Of a stretch of DNA of 64,000 bases, positions 1-10,310 are shown one piece after another (position 1 is the stretch's first letter; each line of letters opens with the position of its first letter). The DNA is taken from the NCBI GenBank assembly GCA_012934845.2, contig WNNJ02002338.1, forward strand, positions 1-64,000. Reading direction: 5' to 3'. The translations under genes were made by a program, and so were the position numbers. Under the pieces are notes generated by a model. It was not told the DNA's origin. It did no database searches and was given only the letters and a program-made list of their open reading frames with translations. The DNA is from Pomphorhynchus laevis. Its lineage: Eukaryota > Acanthocephala > Palaeacanthocephala > Echinorhynchida > Pomphorhynchidae.

Positions 1-283
1 AAGGTCGGTGGTTGGAGAAATGACATTAGAAACGACGGGGTTAGTTTGAGTTGACGTGTTGGATGTTGATATGTGCTTATTGGAAAGGTTGCAGATTAGT
101 TTGTTGGCACAAAAATCACATACGAAGTCTTCTTTAGCCTTATTCTTGTCGCAGGTGATTGTTGTCCAGACGCTGCAGTCGTGTATCGAGCACTGTACTT
201 GCAGTTGTCCATAGTTGGTGTCGGTCTTAGTTGTTTTCTTACGTCCTCCCTTAAACTTGTAATCAATTTTTCAATTTTTCAAC

Positions 284-335
284 CGATGGTTGTAATCGAT
301 GGTTGTCGTCGATGGTTGTTGTCGATGGTTGTCGT
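284..335. repeat. 13-bp minisatellite, 4 units
   Basis: Four consecutive units of the form CGATGGTTGTNNT lie in the leader of the minus-strand LINE. The last three bases vary between units. They could be promoter-like monomers or simple slippage. Confidence 0.85.
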
Positions 336-370
336 TGTAAGATGTTTGTAACTTTTCTGACTTGTATCTA

Positions 371-418
371 TGTATTTACTTTAGATTGTATTTACTTTAG
401 ATTGTATTTACTTTAGAT
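371..418. repeat. 16-bp tandem repeat, 3 perfect units
   Basis: The unit TGTATTTACTTTAGAT is repeated three times without a mismatch. A single related copy (TTTACTTTAGATC) recurs near 27203 in the 5'UTR of an RLE LINE, and TTTACTTCAGATT near 63424 in another. The motif is therefore a LINE leader component rather than random low complexity. Confidence 0.85.
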
Positions 419-430
419 CTCAACTTTATT

Positions 431-640
431 TATATCAAACTTTTCTTCGTGCGCTCACATGCGGTGTATATATTTTAGATTGTATATATTATTGATTAAT
501 AATATTAATTTTATAGATTTTAATTTTTATAATAATTATAATCTTTTATAAATCATGATCCGGATCATTTTCGATTTGCTTGATTAACAATATTAATTTT
601 ATATATTTTAATTTTTTATAATTATTATATTAGGTCTCTT
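431..640. other. AT-rich spacer, no gene seen
   Basis: Strongly AT-rich sequence with the phrase ATTAATTTTATANATTTTAATTTTT repeated imperfectly near 507 and 590 (given here in consensus; N marks a varying base). I see no coding signal or element end. Confidence 0.5.
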
Positions 641-1060
641 CAAAATCAATTGAAAAATCCTTTCAGATTTTTTCATTGATTGTGAAGAAACCTTTACGAA
701 TGTCGTAGCCGAGTCACAAATAGTATCTGGTATAGTAGACCTCTTTTCAACTTGATGCAATTTTTGAATACATATAACACAACCCCGTTTGCATAATCAT
801 TATTTGTGATTTTAAATCCTTTATCTCGTTTGTAAACTTATCAGTAATATAGGCAGAACAAAATCGACATATAAACTTCCTCTCAAAATAAATTTTGGAG
901 ATTTTTTCGGTACCATTAATTTAGTGCAAATATCACAATCCAATCCATCACAAGCAATTTCATGCTGCGATAATCCAATTCGTCCGCCTAGAAGTTTAAT
1001 CATTTAAGGCGTTTAGCAGCTTTCCTGCCCATACGAGAATTCTTCATATTGTAACAGCAA
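641..1060 (-). pseudogene. LINE ORF1 N-terminal relic, copy a
   Basis: A minus-strand LINE ORF1 start begins at an ATG near 1053 (MKNSRMGRKAAKRLK). After a frame change it continues with IACDGLDCDICTK, a cysteine-paired stretch, then FERKFICRFCS and a lysine/glutamate-rich segment (FTNEIKDLKSQIMIMQTG) that looks like the start of a coiled coil. A zinc finger followed by a coiled coil is the usual head of CR1/L2-type ORF1 proteins. The frame is broken in several places. The downstream part is repeated at 1260-1545, so the two are local duplicates or two insertions. Confidence 0.5.
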
Positions 1061-1259
1061 TGTAAGTATGTTGTAAATAATGGTAACGAAGCAATTAAGA
1101 TGAGCGTATACAAGAATACAGGCTTATTAAAGTGACCACTTTAGATATGCATCCACATAGATACATAATTTGTTTTTTGTCATATCCTTACACTATAAGC
1201 AGTAACTCGATCGTCAATAATCGGTCACATTACATCTTTATCCATTTTATAATTTAAAG

Positions 1260-1545
1260 TCGATCACGTTACAATTTACAACCATTTCATTTCGTATCTG
1301 GTATAGTGGACCTCTTTTCTTTCAACTTTTGATACAATTTTTGAATACATATCATACAACCCCGTTTGCATAATCATTATTTGTGATTTTAAATTATTTA
1401 TCTCGTTTGTAAACTCATCGCTCATATAGACAGAATAAAATCCACTTATAAACTTCCTCTCAAAATAAATTTTGGAGATTTTTCTCGGTACCATCGATTT
1501 AGTGCATATATCACAATCCAATCGGTTAAAAAAATTGCCTTGATT
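1260..1545 (-). pseudogene. LINE ORF1 N-terminal relic, copy b
   Basis: This second, shorter copy matches the block at 700-1000: LDCDICTKSMVPRK, FERKF, then FTNEINNLKSQIMIMQTG and MYSKIVSKVERKE. The heptad-like hydrophobic spacing of the last part suggests a short coiled coil. The copy is open for about 80 codons, but its second cysteine pair is out of frame. Its order and orientation relative to copy a suggest a partial tandem duplication of a 5'-fragment. Confidence 0.5.
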
Positions 1546-1721
1546 CTTAAATGCTTAAAACTAGTTCAAATTTTCTTGATTATAACTACAAGCAATGACA
1601 AAAATTTTAACAGCATAAACACACAAATATATACATATTGACAGTCTCTTCAACGAAAACAAAACAATAATATTCGAGACGAGAACTACTAAACATAAAT
1701 ATCAACAAATTTTTCCTGACA

Positions 1722-2520
1722 ATGTATGCCAAGAAGAAAAATGTATCAAGAGGTAGGCAAGCAAACTCAAGGGATACCGATAACAACGGGAAATTCGAGA
1801 GTGTACAAGTGGAATGTTCAACTAGCGGTTGTCAAATTTGGACATCGGTAACACGAATTTGGGATTTGGATAATGATACTGGTGACGGGCCACCGTTCTA
1901 TTGTGGATTTTGTGCGGCAAGCAATTGGAAAATGCATTGCAGTGTGACGGATTTTCTCAAGTACCAAATAGATCTATCTCGGTAAACGCAGTTTCTACCG
2001 TATGCGTATCAACTGAATGCAACCTACACAAACGTGCTACCTTGGATAACAACCCCAAATCACAGTCTGGTAGTAATAAAAACCAGGTGTATAACGAGGA
2101 ACCGAACGTATCTGCTGTCTGCTCAGAAATGGCTCACAACTCGCAGCAACACCACTCGGATTCGACCTACTCGATGTCAAACACTATTGTTCCACTACAA
2201 CAACATTCGATAACATCATATCGGACAGCCAACATGCATGAACCTAGCTCTCGGGAACCCTACAAATTAGTCCAGAATGAGGATCGTCCTGCAAAGAATT
2301 ATTTGGAATCAAGTGATCGATTAATAGATATTACAGAGCAAGAGACAGAGCAGGCTAATCAAACCGATCGTGCTCTGTTACTCAGGGAACTGTTATGCAG
2401 AAAGTGAGGACTGATCAGTGTTTGAAATATGTAGACAGGCATAAATGTATTATAATCAGTAATGTCAGGGACTCTTTAGCACCAAATAATCAATGTAAAC
2501 TTGATGACGACCTGGCGCAT
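1722..2520 (+). pseudogene. LINE ORF1, N-terminal half with PHD-like finger
   Basis: The ATG at 1722 starts a basic leader (MYAKKKNVSRGRQ). A zinc-finger-like block follows at about residues 30-67: VQVECSTSGCQIW, then PFYCGFCAAS. It closely resembles the block at the start of the ORF1 ending at 35643. A frame change near 1985 moves the reading into a Ser/Thr/Gln/Asn-rich, low-complexity linker (about 1985-2400), the usual bridge between finger and RNA-binding domain in these proteins. A further frame change near 2400 leads into VRTDQCLKYVDRHKCII and DDDLAHV, the start of the folded domain. The rest lies beyond the inserted Naiad. Confidence 0.7.
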
Positions 2521-3230
2521 GTTATATGGTATGCATGAGCTTTCATGCATACCATATAATATAAAATATAATACATTAAATAATGAAATTTTAAGAATTG
2601 CAACAATATGTAATGATATTGACTTTCTTCAAAATCATTTAAATAATTTAATAGATACATATTTTAAACTAGGTTACTATAAAAATAACATCAAGCAGAA
2701 AATAGTAAAATATATAAATCAACACAATAATATAAAGAATAAATTTAAACTCTTAAGTGGCAAATTTTTATGGATGGATAATAAATAATATACTTTGCAT
2801 TAGAATAAGATACTAGATAGTTATTTCAGAGGAAATACATCATTAGCATGTATTTGGCCCCGCTGCTATGTTGGGTAGAGGAGTTAGGGGCCGAAACCTG
2901 ATAGCATAGCAGTTCCTCCTGATGACCTCTAATTCTTATTCTGATACAACGTCTGTTATTTATTAGTCAATTCATAAAAATGACGTTTATTTTAATTTAT
3001 TTATTTTTTTTAACTTGATTTAAATTATAGAAAATCTAAAAACAATTATTAATTTAAAATTAAAATTAAAATTAAACATCGTTTTGATTTGAAAAATAAA
3101 ATAAAAAAATACAATTGTTAATACAATTATTAATTTTATTATTTAATTATTAAATTTTGATTTAGCATTATTATGTTTTGTTTATTTTATAATTATATTA
3201 AATACGCAGACTCAGTTAGCTGATTTAATT
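2521..3230 (+). mobile_element. Naiad copy A (3' end only), inserted in a LINE ORF1
   Basis: This is the last part of the Naiad reverse transcriptase (from SCIPYNIKYNTLNN to the stop at 2788, ending FLWMDNK) plus the complete 3' tail, which finishes at the ACTCAGTTAGCTGATTTAATT end common to all copies. The 5' junction is a perfect 17-bp foldback. The LINE ORF1 on the two sides joins in protein sense, so the target is well defined and any target-site duplication is at most a few bases. Confidence 0.9.
2522..2559. repeat. Foldback palindrome at the 5' junction of Naiad A
   Basis: The arms 2522-2538 (TTATATGGTATGCATGA) and 2543-2559 are exact reverse complements with a 4-base loop. The right arm is native Naiad sequence. 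The left arm is an inverted copy that belongs neither to the interrupted LINE nor to the normal Naiad. Confidence 0.95.
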
Positions 3231-3975
3231 CGTTCAATTCTATCTGTTGTTCTCCGCGATTGTCAACATACATGTCTGAATGATTTACGAATTCGCGTGG
3301 CATTCATATTAGGCCGATTACTTAAGGATAATGATTCTCTTAGGTTGATTAAGGTCGTTCTGAATTCGACTGATACTGTCGACATTATTTTTCGCCATTC
3401 TTTCCATTGAAAAGGTTGTGGTATTCGAATTTTGAAAGATTTGAACCGGGATGATCGTATTCGTTTATCTGCTGCTAAAATAAAGTTATCAAAAAGATTG
3501 TCTGCAGGTGAACACGGTTTAATTATCAAAAATTTTCAAGTTGTGCTGAGGCGTCTGCGCATTCGTTGGCTAGGACTACATACCTCCCTCTAACAGGATG
3601 TTCTCCGCGATGTAGTGCCGGTATGATTAATGCATCCGTGTTCTTCCAGTCAGCTACTAATGGTTCTTTCACATACGCTAATAATGTAATAACGGACAGC
3701 GTTTCAATCATTTAACGCGATGTAGTAGTGTTAATGTATTCTAATATACGTAGTATAATAAATAAGATCGATGACATTTGTCATTTGCTTCAACAAAAAC
3801 ATCCCCTTATAATGGTATTCACTGAATCTTGGCTAAAACCTCAAATATCTTCCAATGAAATTGCGATAGACAGTTATGTCTTATTTAAAAGTGATATAAC
3901 TACTCGCTTAGGTGGGAGTGTTTTACTATGTTTACGAGATGATCTACACTCTCGGCTAATAATAATTCAATTCGA
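3231..3975 (+). pseudogene. LINE ORF1 C-terminal domain and start of ORF2 endonuclease
   Basis: The region after the Naiad continues the same LINE. It encodes the RRM-like/C-terminal ORF1 region (NDLRIRVAFILGRLLKDN, LRLIKVVLNST, RILKDLNRDDRIRLSAAK) with one stop near 3409 inside it. A new frame opening at about 3728 gives the N-terminus of an APE endonuclease: MYSNIRSIINKIDDICHLL (the N-R-S element found in these nucleases) and MVFTESWLKP, which carries the catalytic glutamate. The reading ends at the foldback at 3959-3991. Confidence 0.7.
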
Positions 3976-3991
3976 CGAATTGAATTATTAT
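3959..3991. repeat. Foldback palindrome at a LINE breakpoint
   Basis: Arms 3959-3973 (ATAATAATTCAATTC) and 3977-3991 are exact reverse complements with the 3-base loop GAC. It marks the switch from plus-strand to minus-strand LINE sequence. Confidence 0.95.
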
Positions 3992-4985
3992 ACATTCAAC
4001 AACATACGAGAATTAGCTCAAATAGCTGGCTCACAATAAGTTCGTAAATAAGTTAAATAGTTATTTAAATAAGGAAATGCAACATGACACATTGCCTGAT
4101 CCATTCGTAGTCTTCTTTTAAAAGTACTAAGTGAACTGCATCCAACGGTGTCTGCCTCAAGGGTGTTACAAAGCTCAACAATTCTTCTATCAAATTGCAT
4201 CGCGCTCAATTTCTGTACCCTGCTTTTTTGAATAGTCAATAAATAACATTGAAGAACACTTGAACCACGTAATTGAACCCTACTCAAAGAGGGTGATGGG
4301 TACGTTGGAATAAATGTCGAACCAGGCGCATATCCAAGTACCAACGGATCCATGTGACAGTTTCAAGTCCTATTGATCTCAGTCTGTCTTCATAAGGCAG
4401 CGACGCCAACGTTGGTGCTAGTTTTATTGCCATGCCAAGTACCCTCTCTGATTTCTTATGTTCATGCACAGTACGTGGGTATACAACCGGAGCTGCATAT
4501 AAAAGTCTACTCAATACATGTGCAAAAATCAGAGGCCGCAGAGCAATCGAATCAACGTGAACAAACGCAAGTCGAATCATACCAATCATTTTATTGGAGT
4601 TGGCACAAGCTTGCTCAGTGTGCTTTTTGGTTGCTAAATTAGAGGCAACCCATACCTAAATCTGTAACTATCGACACTTTCAACATGACAAATCTTATAT
4701 TTGTAACAAACAGGTGTTTGTTGCTTGCGAGCATTACCAATAATACGCATGTGTTTGCATTTCGAAACATTTATCACAAGCTTGTTAGACGCCGCCCACA
4801 ACTCCACATTATCTATGTCAGTTTGCAAATTATCAGCATACTCACATGAATGAATGGGCCCCCATATTTTTAAATCATCTGCATACAAACATGATCGAGA
4901 GCGAATGCACCCTGGCAAATCGTTAACATAAATGCTGAATAAAAGCGGACCCAAAACTGAACCTTGAGTTACTCCAAGATGACAT
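3992..4985 (-). pseudogene. LINE ORF2 relic: RT palm to C-terminus
   Basis: Read on the minus strand from about 4978, the sequence encodes GVTQGSVLGPLLFSIYVNDL (RT motif B region) and CLYADDLKIW (motif C with the catalytic aspartates). KLVINVSKCKHMRI and the thumb/C-terminal region follow in two other frames (about 4589-4284 and 4353-4018), so at least two frame changes are present. The motifs fit CR1/Jockey-superfamily LINEs. A fragment of this kind is normally a dead 5'-truncated insertion. Confidence 0.7.
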
Positions 4986-4999
4986 TATCTATACACAGA

Positions 5000-6738
5000 C
5001 AATGACCAATCGACAAGTACTCGAAAGCAACGATCACAAAAAATTCTCAAATTCAATCAACCAGTATGTTAATGCCAACAGTAAATGCCATCCCAAGTTC
5101 TAAACCAAATACTGATAACTTAGAAAGTGAGGAATCTATTTCTCTAGTTCAAAAGATAAGCAAGAAAAAATGCTACTTTTGTGGTGGATCTATGCATACC
5201 CGCAATCGTTGTCCTGCCCGGGATGCTGAATGTTAATTTTGCTCAAAACGTGGGCACTACGAGAAAGTTTGTCGAGCTAAGATGTTTCGATCGCGGCAAA
5301 AATATAATCGTAGTACTCGACTATATATGTCCGACGGTGAACCACTTAATATCATATTTTGTCAAAATGCGAATAGTGATGTTTCAAAGCTAGACGACAT
5401 GACGCTACAAGTTCGTGTTGGGACTCAAAAGCTAGATGCGCTTATCGACACTGGAATCTCTTCCAATTTCGTCGATTCTTCAGTAATTCGCAAATTAGGT
5501 GTTCCTACAGAATCTTGTTGTGTTAGGATTTCCATGGCTGATTCATCGTTTACCTCTGTATGCGATGAACGATGTGTGATATCGATATCTTACTGTAATC
5601 GCAACTATTCTGACGTTCAATGTTTCGTCATGCCTCACCTATGCCGTGATTACATTCAAGTATTTCTATTCGACTTCGAGGAAATAATAAGCAAGAGACA
5701 TTGACAATTGGACAATTATCTAGCATGGAAATCAATTTACCGTCGTCATTTTCAGACAATTTCAAAGACTGGAAACCTGTAGCAATTCCGTCTCGACGAC
5801 GTAATATCGAAGATCATTGCTTCATTGCTTTGGAACTAAAAGGAATGTTGGCCGAGGGAATCATCGAGCACAGTCGATCACCATGGGGCGCAAGTTCTTA
5901 TTGCAAACAAGGAAGGACGTCGTCGTCTTGTAGATTATTCACAGACAGCAAATAGATTCACTGTACTTGACGCTTACCCCATGCCCCGAATAGACGACTT
6001 GATTGATACCATATCGTGCAATAACGTGTTTAGCACTCTAGATCTCAAAAGTGCTTATCATCAAGTTCCCTTATGAGCAAACAAAAATTTTTAACGGCAT
6101 TCGAGGCTGATGGTAAACTCTATCAATTTCAGCGAATGTCATTCGAACTCACGAATGATGTGGCCGCCTTCCAACGAATAATCAACGAGATCATGGAGAA
6201 AGAAAACTTAACCGGAAGATACTCATATCTCGAAGACATTATTGTGTGCGGCAAAACCCAGCAAGAACATGATACAAATATGGCAAACTTTCGTGAAGTT
6301 GCTTCCAAGTGCCGAATAACACTAAATGAATCAAAGTGTATTTTTAATAAGACGATGATCAATATTCTGGGATATCAAGTTGGTAATGGTATTAAATAGA
6401 CTGATCCTAATCGTGTCTCATCTTTGCGAGAACTGCAAGTACCACAAAATAAACGTCAACTGCGAAGAATTGTTGGCCTCTTCTCTCATTATTCCGAATA
6501 GCTTCAAAATTTTTCGTCGTAGATTCGTCCGTTAGCTGAAACTACGAATTTTCATATTACACCGGTAGCAAGGCGCTATTTTGAGCTAATTTGTGATCTC
6601 ATTATTTCAGCTACACTAACACCCATCGATTTCAATAAGACATTTACAGTTGAGACTGACGCCTCTCTCCATGCCATCGGTGCCGTATTAATACAGGGTA
6701 AAAAAACCGTTGCCGTTTATTCATATACTCTTAGCAAA
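5000..6738 (+). mobile_element. Ty3/Gypsy LTR-retrotransposon fossil (internal part)
   Basis: Recognisable parts, in order: a gag zinc-knuckle region (about 5160-5280), an aspartic protease region with the DTG active-site triplet (about 5450), reverse transcriptase (about 5750-6390) and the start of RNase H (about 6640-6738). No LTR is visible on either side. The right side is cut by Naiad sequence at 6739. It is clearly broken, with several interruptions, and looks older than the Gypsy element at 47965-51922, to which its protein features are related. Confidence 0.8.
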
Positions 6739-7598
6739 TCAAATCAGCTAACTGAGTCTACGTATATAATATAATTATATAATAAACAAAACATAATAAT
6801 GCTAAATTAATGATTCTTGTAAATTGGAAAATGTCATCTTTACGATATAAATTAAAAGTAGTTTTTATTGATCTTAATTTAATGCTCATATCAAGATAAA
6901 TAATTTCATTATCATTAATATCGGTTTAATTAAACATTAGGCTACCTGGATAAATGTGTTCGCTTATTGAATAAAAATTGCTAGAATTAAATACACATAT
7001 ATCATCTATGTATCAAAACGTATATTTCATATATTTGTATAATTTAGATTTATTTTTTAACAGTCATGAACAAATTCATATTACATAAAGCTTAAAAATA
7101 AGTCAGCTATAATTGGGCTACTATTACCTCCCATTGAAACACTTTTTATTTGTCTAAATATAGATGTCCCTACCTTTAAATAATTTTGATTTATTAAAAT
7201 ATTTAAGGATTCTATTTATTCAATTTTATCCATATATTTATATTTACTCGATGGTTTAATTTTTGTTAGATATGCGTTATAGTTATTATAACATATATAT
7301 ATGTATATCTTTTTCCGAATATAAGATTAATTAATTTTACTAACGCTTCTTTGATATCTACTAAATCTAGATTTGTATAAAGCGTACTAAAATCGTATGT
7401 ATTTATATTTTGAAAAATTTATTCCTTTTGTCTGTTCTAAAAATTCTGTTGTAGAATTAATACTGAAATAGTGTTTTATACCAGTATTAATTTCGATTAC
7501 CTTGCAATATTTTTTAAAGTGTGCTTTAATTACTTTAAGTATTTGATTCATAGAGACAGAAAGTGATTTTAATGTACATTTAAACGCACTACATATGA
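6739..7598 (-). mobile_element. Naiad copy B (deleted fragment)
   Basis: The minus-strand Naiad tail end (AAATCAGCTAACTGAGTC, 6739-6810) is followed directly by reverse-transcriptase sequence (about 6811-7598), so most of the 3'UTR and the end of the gene are deleted. The RT part covers the palm motifs and ends near the PKLHK region. The copy abuts the 3' end of copy C, giving a head-to-tail pair. Confidence 0.85.
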
Positions 7599-7599
7599 A

Positions 7600-7735
7600 T
7601 TAAATCAGCTAACTGAGTCTACGTATTGTTATATAATTATAAAATAAACAAAACATAATAATGCTAAATCAAAATTTAATAATTAAATAATAAAATTAAT
7701 AATTGTTTTTAGATTTTCTATAATTTAAATCAAGT

Positions 7736-7766
<31 letters not shown>

Positions 7767-7975
7767 ATTTAAAATAAACATCATTTTTATGAATTGACTA
7801 ATGAATAACAGACGTTGTATCAGAATAAGAATTAGAGGTCATCAGGAGGAACTGCTATGCTATCAGGTTTCGGCCCCTAACTCTTCTACCCAACATAGCA
7901 GCGGGGCCAAATACATGCTAATGATGTATTTCCTCTGAAATAACTATCTAGTATCTTATTCTAATGCAAAGTATA
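7600..7975 (-). other. Naiad C 3' tail with conserved folded RNA region
   Basis: The tail carries the same ordered helices as the plus-strand tail at 59874-60256: an AAATACAT/ATGTATTT hairpin, a GGCCCC/GGGGCC helix interleaved with CTGCTATG/CATAGCAG, and a downstream CTGATGA. The outer part is AT-rich and ends in AAATCAGCTAACTGAGTC (plus-strand reading). Confidence 0.8.
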
Positions 7976-8662
7976 TTATTTATTATTCATCCATAAAAAT
8001 TTGCCACTTAAGAGTTTAAATTTATTCTTTATATTATTGTGTTGATTTATATATTTTACTATTTTATGCTTGATGTTATTTTTATAGTAACCTAGTTTAA
8101 AATATGTATCTATTAAATTATTTAAATGATTTTGAAGAAAGCCAATATCATTACATATTGTTGCAATTCTTAAAATTTCATTATTTAATGTATTATATTT
8201 TATATTATATGGTATGCATGAATGCTCATGCAAAAATATGTTTCTTGTAAATTTAAATATGTCATCTTTACGATATAAATTAATAGTAGTTTTAGTTAAT
8301 GTTAATTTAATGTTCATATCTAGATATACATCTTCTTTATCATTAATATTGGTTTTGTTAAGAATAAGGCTTTCTGGATAAATGTGCTCACTAATTGAAT
8401 AAAAATTATTAGAATTAAATACACATATATCATCAATGTATCGAATCATATATTTCATATATTTATATTGTTTAGATTTAGTTTTTACACAGTTATGAAC
8501 AAATTCATACTCTATAAAGCTTAAAAACAAGTCAGCTATAATTGGGCTACTATTACCACCCATTGGAACACCTTTTACTTGTCTAAATATAGATGTCCCT
8601 ACTTTTAAATAATTTTGATTTATCAAAATATTTAAGGATTCTATTAATTCAATTTTATCCAT
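7976..8662 (-). CDS. Naiad C reverse transcriptase, palm and thumb
   Basis: This block of 228 codons holds RT motif B (QVKGVPMGGNSSPIIADLF), motif C with the catalytic pair (RYIDDICVFN), motif D/E region (DVYLDMNIKLTL) and a C-terminal thumb ending FLWMNNK. Penelope-like RTs copy the element RNA onto a nicked chromosomal end and are the closest relatives of telomerase RT. The block is separated from the upstream RT half by a frame change near 8840; it is the C-terminal part of one protein, not a separate gene. Near-identical proteins occur at 59200-59873 (plus) and in part at 2534-2788. Confidence 0.9.
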   Translation of the reverse strand: MDKIELIESLNILINQNYLKVGTSIFRQVKGVPMGGNSSPIIADLFLSFIEYEFVHNCVKTKSKQYKYMKYMIRYIDDICVFNSNNFYSISEHIYPESLILNKTNINDKEDVYLDMNIKLTLTKTTINLYRKDDIFKFTRNIFLHEHSCIPYNIKYNTLNNEILRIATICNDIGFLQNHLNNLIDTYFKLGYYKNNIKHKIVKYINQHNNIKNKFKLLSGKFLWMNNK

Positions 8663-8813
8663 ATATTTATATTTATTTGATGGTTTAATTTTTGTTAGAT
8701 AGGCGTTATAATTATTATAACATATATATGTATATCTTTTTCCGAATATAAGGTTAATTAATTTTACTAACGCTTCTTTAATATCTACTAAATCTAGATG
8801 TGTATAAAGCGTA

Positions 8814-10241
8814 CTAAAATCGGATGTATTTATATTTTGAAAATTTTTTTCCTTTTGTCTGTTCTAAAAATTCTTCTGTAGAATTAATACTGAAATAGTG
8901 TTTTATACCAGTATTAATTTCGATTACCTTGCAATATTTTTTAAAATGTGCTTTAATTACTTTAAGTATTTTATTCATATAGACAGAAAGTGGTTTTAAT
9001 GTACATTTAAACGCACTACATATGAACCTAGACTTTATTGGATTTTTATGTAATTTTGGATTCCAATATAATATAGGTATAGTTTTATTATCTAATTCAA
9101 CCTTTATACCCTTTTTATCCATTATAGAACAGTGACTTGTAATAATTGTTTCTAAACTCAACTCACTACGTTCATATGTTGGATTTACATTTAAATCATC
9201 AGAATTAACCTCTTTCATTAGTATATCATAATAAAGCTTTTTGCATATGAAGACAAAGTTATTACTAGCTTTATCAATAGTTGTTATTATATAATTATCC
9301 TTTAATTTAGTAAGTTCTTTATACATATCTTTATTAATTTTATCTTTCCTTTTATAATTGTTTGTTATTTTCATTTTATTTTTAATTTTATCAAATATAT
9401 AATCTTTCCAAATTTTTATCTTAGATATATTCGAGCTTTCACTATTAATCAGCTTACTAAAGTAATCATTTAAGTTATATAACGAATTGTAAATTTTATT
9501 TTTGTCGTTGTTGTTATTTAATCTATATTTATACCCTTTTGATAGCAGCTTTCTTAATTCACAATTTTCAATTAATTCTAGATTATGCGTACATATATGT
9601 TCATTTATTTTATCAAAACTAAGACTTTTACAATTGCATTCTGTTTCCATTATGTTTCTAATATTATCGTTACATATTGATTTTAATTCTTTATTATAAT
9701 TACAAATTTTTCGTCCTAATGGTGGTAGGAGTTTATACCTTATTTTGGGAATATATTTACTTAAATATGACACTATTATTTCTTTACTTTTAGAATTATT
9801 TAAAAGTCCGGCTATATTTATGTTATTTATACATTTATTAATGAAGTTTATGGTTAATGTATATTTTCTATTGTTATTATTTACATTTATTGTATGATTA
9901 TAGTATTTTGTATTACAATAACTGTCTATTATACAACTTAGCCTATCATAGTCGTTAATTAATTTTTGATTTATTGAACATATGATATCTTTAGAAAAAT
10001 TTCTTATATTTACATAAAGATCTTTTAGCTTATTATCACTTAAAAGTTGTTTTAACATTTCTAATTGTTCATTTATATACATATCTTTTTTAATATTTTT
10101 AACTCTATTTTTCCTATTCCTTTTATCACCATGACTTCTTGGTTTGCGTTTAACCGGATTATTATAATATAGTTGTTTATTATGTATTATACTACTTCTG
10201 CCAATTCCTTGTACCACGTCATTCAATCCTAATGGGTACAT
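8814..10241 (-). CDS. Naiad C linker (CxC) and RT fingers
   Basis: This open block of 475 codons follows the endonuclease. Residues 1-60 are basic (NPVKRKPRSHGDKRNRKNR). Residues 60-190 are a helical Asn/Lys-rich region. The CxC motif is at residues 200-204 (TECNC). RT fingers follow: TTIDKASNNFVFICKKLYY at about 323 and the YWNPKLHKNPIKSRFICSAF block, the RT signature ahead of motif A in Penelope-like elements. The long stretch between CxC and motif A leaves room for the insertion-in-fingers domain reported for this clade. The annotated ATG is probably internal, because the endonuclease frame leads straight into it after one stop. Confidence 0.85.
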   Translation of the reverse strand: MYPLGLNDVVQGIGRSSIIHNKQLYYNNPVKRKPRSHGDKRNRKNRVKNIKKDMYINEQLEMLKQLLSDNKLKDLYVNIRNFSKDIICSINQKLINDYDRLSCIIDSYCNTKYYNHTINVNNNNRKYTLTINFINKCINNINIAGLLNNSKSKEIIVSYLSKYIPKIRYKLLPPLGRKICNYNKELKSICNDNIRNIMETECNCKSLSFDKINEHICTHNLELIENCELRKLLSKGYKYRLNNNNDKNKIYNSLYNLNDYFSKLINSESSNISKIKIWKDYIFDKIKNKMKITNNYKRKDKINKDMYKELTKLKDNYIITTIDKASNNFVFICKKLYYDILMKEVNSDDLNVNPTYERSELSLETIITSHCSIMDKKGIKVELDNKTIPILYWNPKLHKNPIKSRFICSAFKCTLKPLSVYMNKILKVIKAHFKKYCKVIEINTGIKHYFSINSTEEFLEQTKGKKFSKYKYIRF

Positions 10242-10310
10242 GGAATTAAGCGTTTTAATCCAAAAATCTTCTTTTTCTAATAGTTTTTGATTTAATATTG
10301 AAATGTTTTC

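Larger units (their letters stand above)
1..430 (-). mobile_element. LINE 5' end: 5'UTR and start of ORF1 (runs off the window)
   Basis: The minus strand reads from a 5' untranslated region (about 430-250) into a LINE ORF1 that leaves the window at base 1. Between about 230 and 60 it encodes a zinc-binding block, QVQCSIHDCSVW followed by EDFVCDFCANK, with the same order (C-x4-C-x-W, then F-x-C-x2-C) as the starts of the ORF1 proteins at 1722 (plus) and 35643 (minus). Such PHD-like fingers are known at the N-terminus of CR1-type ORF1 proteins, where they are thought to help nucleic-acid or protein binding in the ribonucleoprotein. No clear ATG is seen upstream of the finger, so the true start is uncertain. 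The leader contains two short tandem arrays described separately. Confidence 0.6.
1690..3991 (+). mobile_element. CR1-like LINE, 3'-truncated, split by a Naiad
   Basis: ORF1 begins at 1722 and runs, with one frame change, to about 2520. It is interrupted by a Naiad fragment and resumes at about 3231 in a continuous protein sense (DDDLAHV before the insertion, IRSILSVVLRDC after). It then reads a CR1-type ORF1 nucleic-acid-binding region (LRLIKVVLNST, IRILKDLNRDDRIRL, AGEHGLIIKNFQV). The start of ORF2, the apurinic endonuclease, follows from 3728. The element is cut at about 3974 by a foldback palindrome, after which minus-strand LINE sequence begins. The layout parallels the intact LINE at 31386-35885, read on the other strand. 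Confidence 0.75.

Noticed and set aside
9502-9699. Small plus-strand protein repeated in the window (also 11505, 44290)
   Set aside because: It is the reverse-strand reading of the conserved Naiad linker and recurs only because the element does.
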